From Verrucomicrobiota bacterium (GTDB lineage Bacteria; Verrucomicrobiota; Verrucomicrobiia; Limisphaerales; UBA11320): a stretch of 7,203 nt of DNA. The notes below the pieces were generated by a model. That model was not told where the DNA came from and did not search any database. It worked only from the letters and a program-made list of their open reading frames with translations. Shown one piece after another: positions 6,549 to 7,203 of this stretch (position 1 is its first letter; each line of letters opens with the position of its first letter). Where the stretch lies: the NCBI GenBank assembly GCA_016871475.1, contig VHDG01000197.1, positions 1-7,203 on the forward strand, read 5' to 3'. The translations under genes and the position numbers were made by a program.

Positions 6549-7203
6549 ATGGACTCGTTACCTACCGTCCTCCTGAAACCAGGGGAAGCAGACCGAATCG
6601 TTGCAGGCCATCCATGGGTATACGAAGCCTCCATCCTTCGGATCACCAAACCCCCGGAGGACGGCAGCGTGGTGCAGATCAAGGACCATCGCCAGAGATT
6701 GATCGGCACCGGTTTCTTCAATTCGAAATCCAAGATCCGCGTGCGAGTTCTTTCCTCCGACCGCACGGACCTCGGATCCGCCTTCTTTCTCGAAAGAATT
6801 CGCACCGCGCTCCAGCTCCGCAAACGTCAGATGCCCGAGGCCTCCTCCTTCCGCGTCGTTAATGCCGAGAGCGACTTCCTGAGCGGATTGATCATCGACA
6901 AGTACGAGGATGTGATGGTGATACAAACTTCCTCGCTCGGAATGGACCAGCGAAAATCCCTCATCGCAGGCGCGCTGAAGCAGCTGCTGAATCCCCGCTC
7001 CATCCTCGAAAGAAACGACATGGCGTCGCGCAAGTTCGAGGGCATGGCTGAGTCCAGCGGAGTGCTGGACGGGGAGCCTGTGGAGGAAGTTCAAGTCAGC
7101 CTGAACGGACTGCGTTTCTCCCTGAACCTTAAGAGCGGCCACAAGACCGGCCTCTACCTGGATCAGCAGATGAACTATCAGCAAACCGCGCAGCTCGCCA
7201 AGG
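6549..7203 (+). CDS. RlmI-type class I SAM-dependent rRNA large-subunit methyltransferase, partial
   Basis: From ATG 6549 the frame stays open to the right edge, giving 218 residues of a protein that is normally about 390-400 long. It belongs to the COG1092/RlmI family; E. coli RlmI makes m5C1962 in 23S rRNA. The N-terminal PUA-type domain (about 6-75) shows LLKPGEADRIVAGHPWVY (8-25). The linker and EEHEE-like domain show FRVVNAESDFLSGLIIDKY (101-119) and SILERNDMASRKFEGM (151-166). LNLKSGHKTGLYLDQQMNY (192-210) is the signature that opens the Rossmann methyltransferase domain. The SAM-binding and catalytic cysteine motifs lie outside the window. The 16-nt gap after ald suggests co-transcription. 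The exact target base cannot be decided from this half, so no symbol is given. Confidence 0.9.
   Translation, partial: MDSLPTVLLKPGEADRIVAGHPWVYEASILRITKPPEDGSVVQIKDHRQRLIGTGFFNSKSKIRVRVLSSDRTDLGSAFFLERIRTALQLRKRQMPEASSFRVVNAESDFLSGLIIDKYEDVMVIQTSSLGMDQRKSLIAGALKQLLNPRSILERNDMASRKFEGMAESSGVLDGEPVEEVQVSLNGLRFSLNLKSGHKTGLYLDQQMNYQQTAQLAK

Noticed and set aside
5708..6823. 371-codon minus-strand open frame
   Set aside because: It is antisense to alanine dehydrogenase and the rRNA methyltransferase gene and has no domain-like content. Both plus-strand genes are firmly recognised.

Overview
The window looks like chromosomal DNA from a G+C-rich member of the PVC superphylum, most likely Verrucomicrobiota. 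The main pointers are a very large secreted protein of the PVC-specific 'membrane-bound dehydrogenase domain plus HEAT repeats' type, and a secreted DUF1080 protein next to a secreted ThuA-like protein, a pairing common in Verrucomicrobiota and Planctomycetota. This assignment rests on gene content read by eye. No tRNA, rRNA, CRISPR array, insertion sequence or phage gene was found.

Layout, left to right. (1) Positions 1-2437, minus strand: an uninterrupted reading frame of 812 codons that leaves the window at its left edge. It has a signal peptide, a beta-propeller-like domain with two DxDxDG calcium-type loops, then a long HEAT-repeat region. The cytochrome c (CxxCH) domain usual for this family would lie outside the window. 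(2) Positions 2438-2977: 540 bases with no convincing protein gene. The half nearer the PVC gene is G+C-rich. The other half is AT-rich and holds what looks like a complete small-RNA unit on the plus strand: a TTGACT/TTTATA promoter, about 170 nt with a long-range closing stem and internal hairpins, and a perfect 10-bp stem plus T7 terminator. (3) Positions 2978-3634, minus strand: a membrane metalloprotease-like protein (HELTH motif, M50-like). Its stop codon overlaps the T-tract of the convergent terminator. (4) Positions 3730-7203, plus strand: four closely spaced genes with gaps of 19, 18 and 16 nt. They encode a secreted DUF1080/3-keto-disaccharide hydrolase-like protein, a secreted ThuA-like protein, alanine dehydrogenase, and an RlmI-type 23S rRNA methyltransferase cut by the right edge.

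How the genes may work together: the DUF1080 and ThuA-like proteins both carry signal peptides and probably act outside the cytoplasm on oxidised sugars or glycosides. The PVC-type protein is also exported and may be a redox or binding protein in the same compartment. Alanine dehydrogenase and the rRNA methyltransferase are cytoplasmic and share the operon's spacing rather than an obvious pathway. None of the six start codons has a clear Shine-Dalgarno sequence. The most unusual item is the candidate orphan structured RNA at about 2807-2979.
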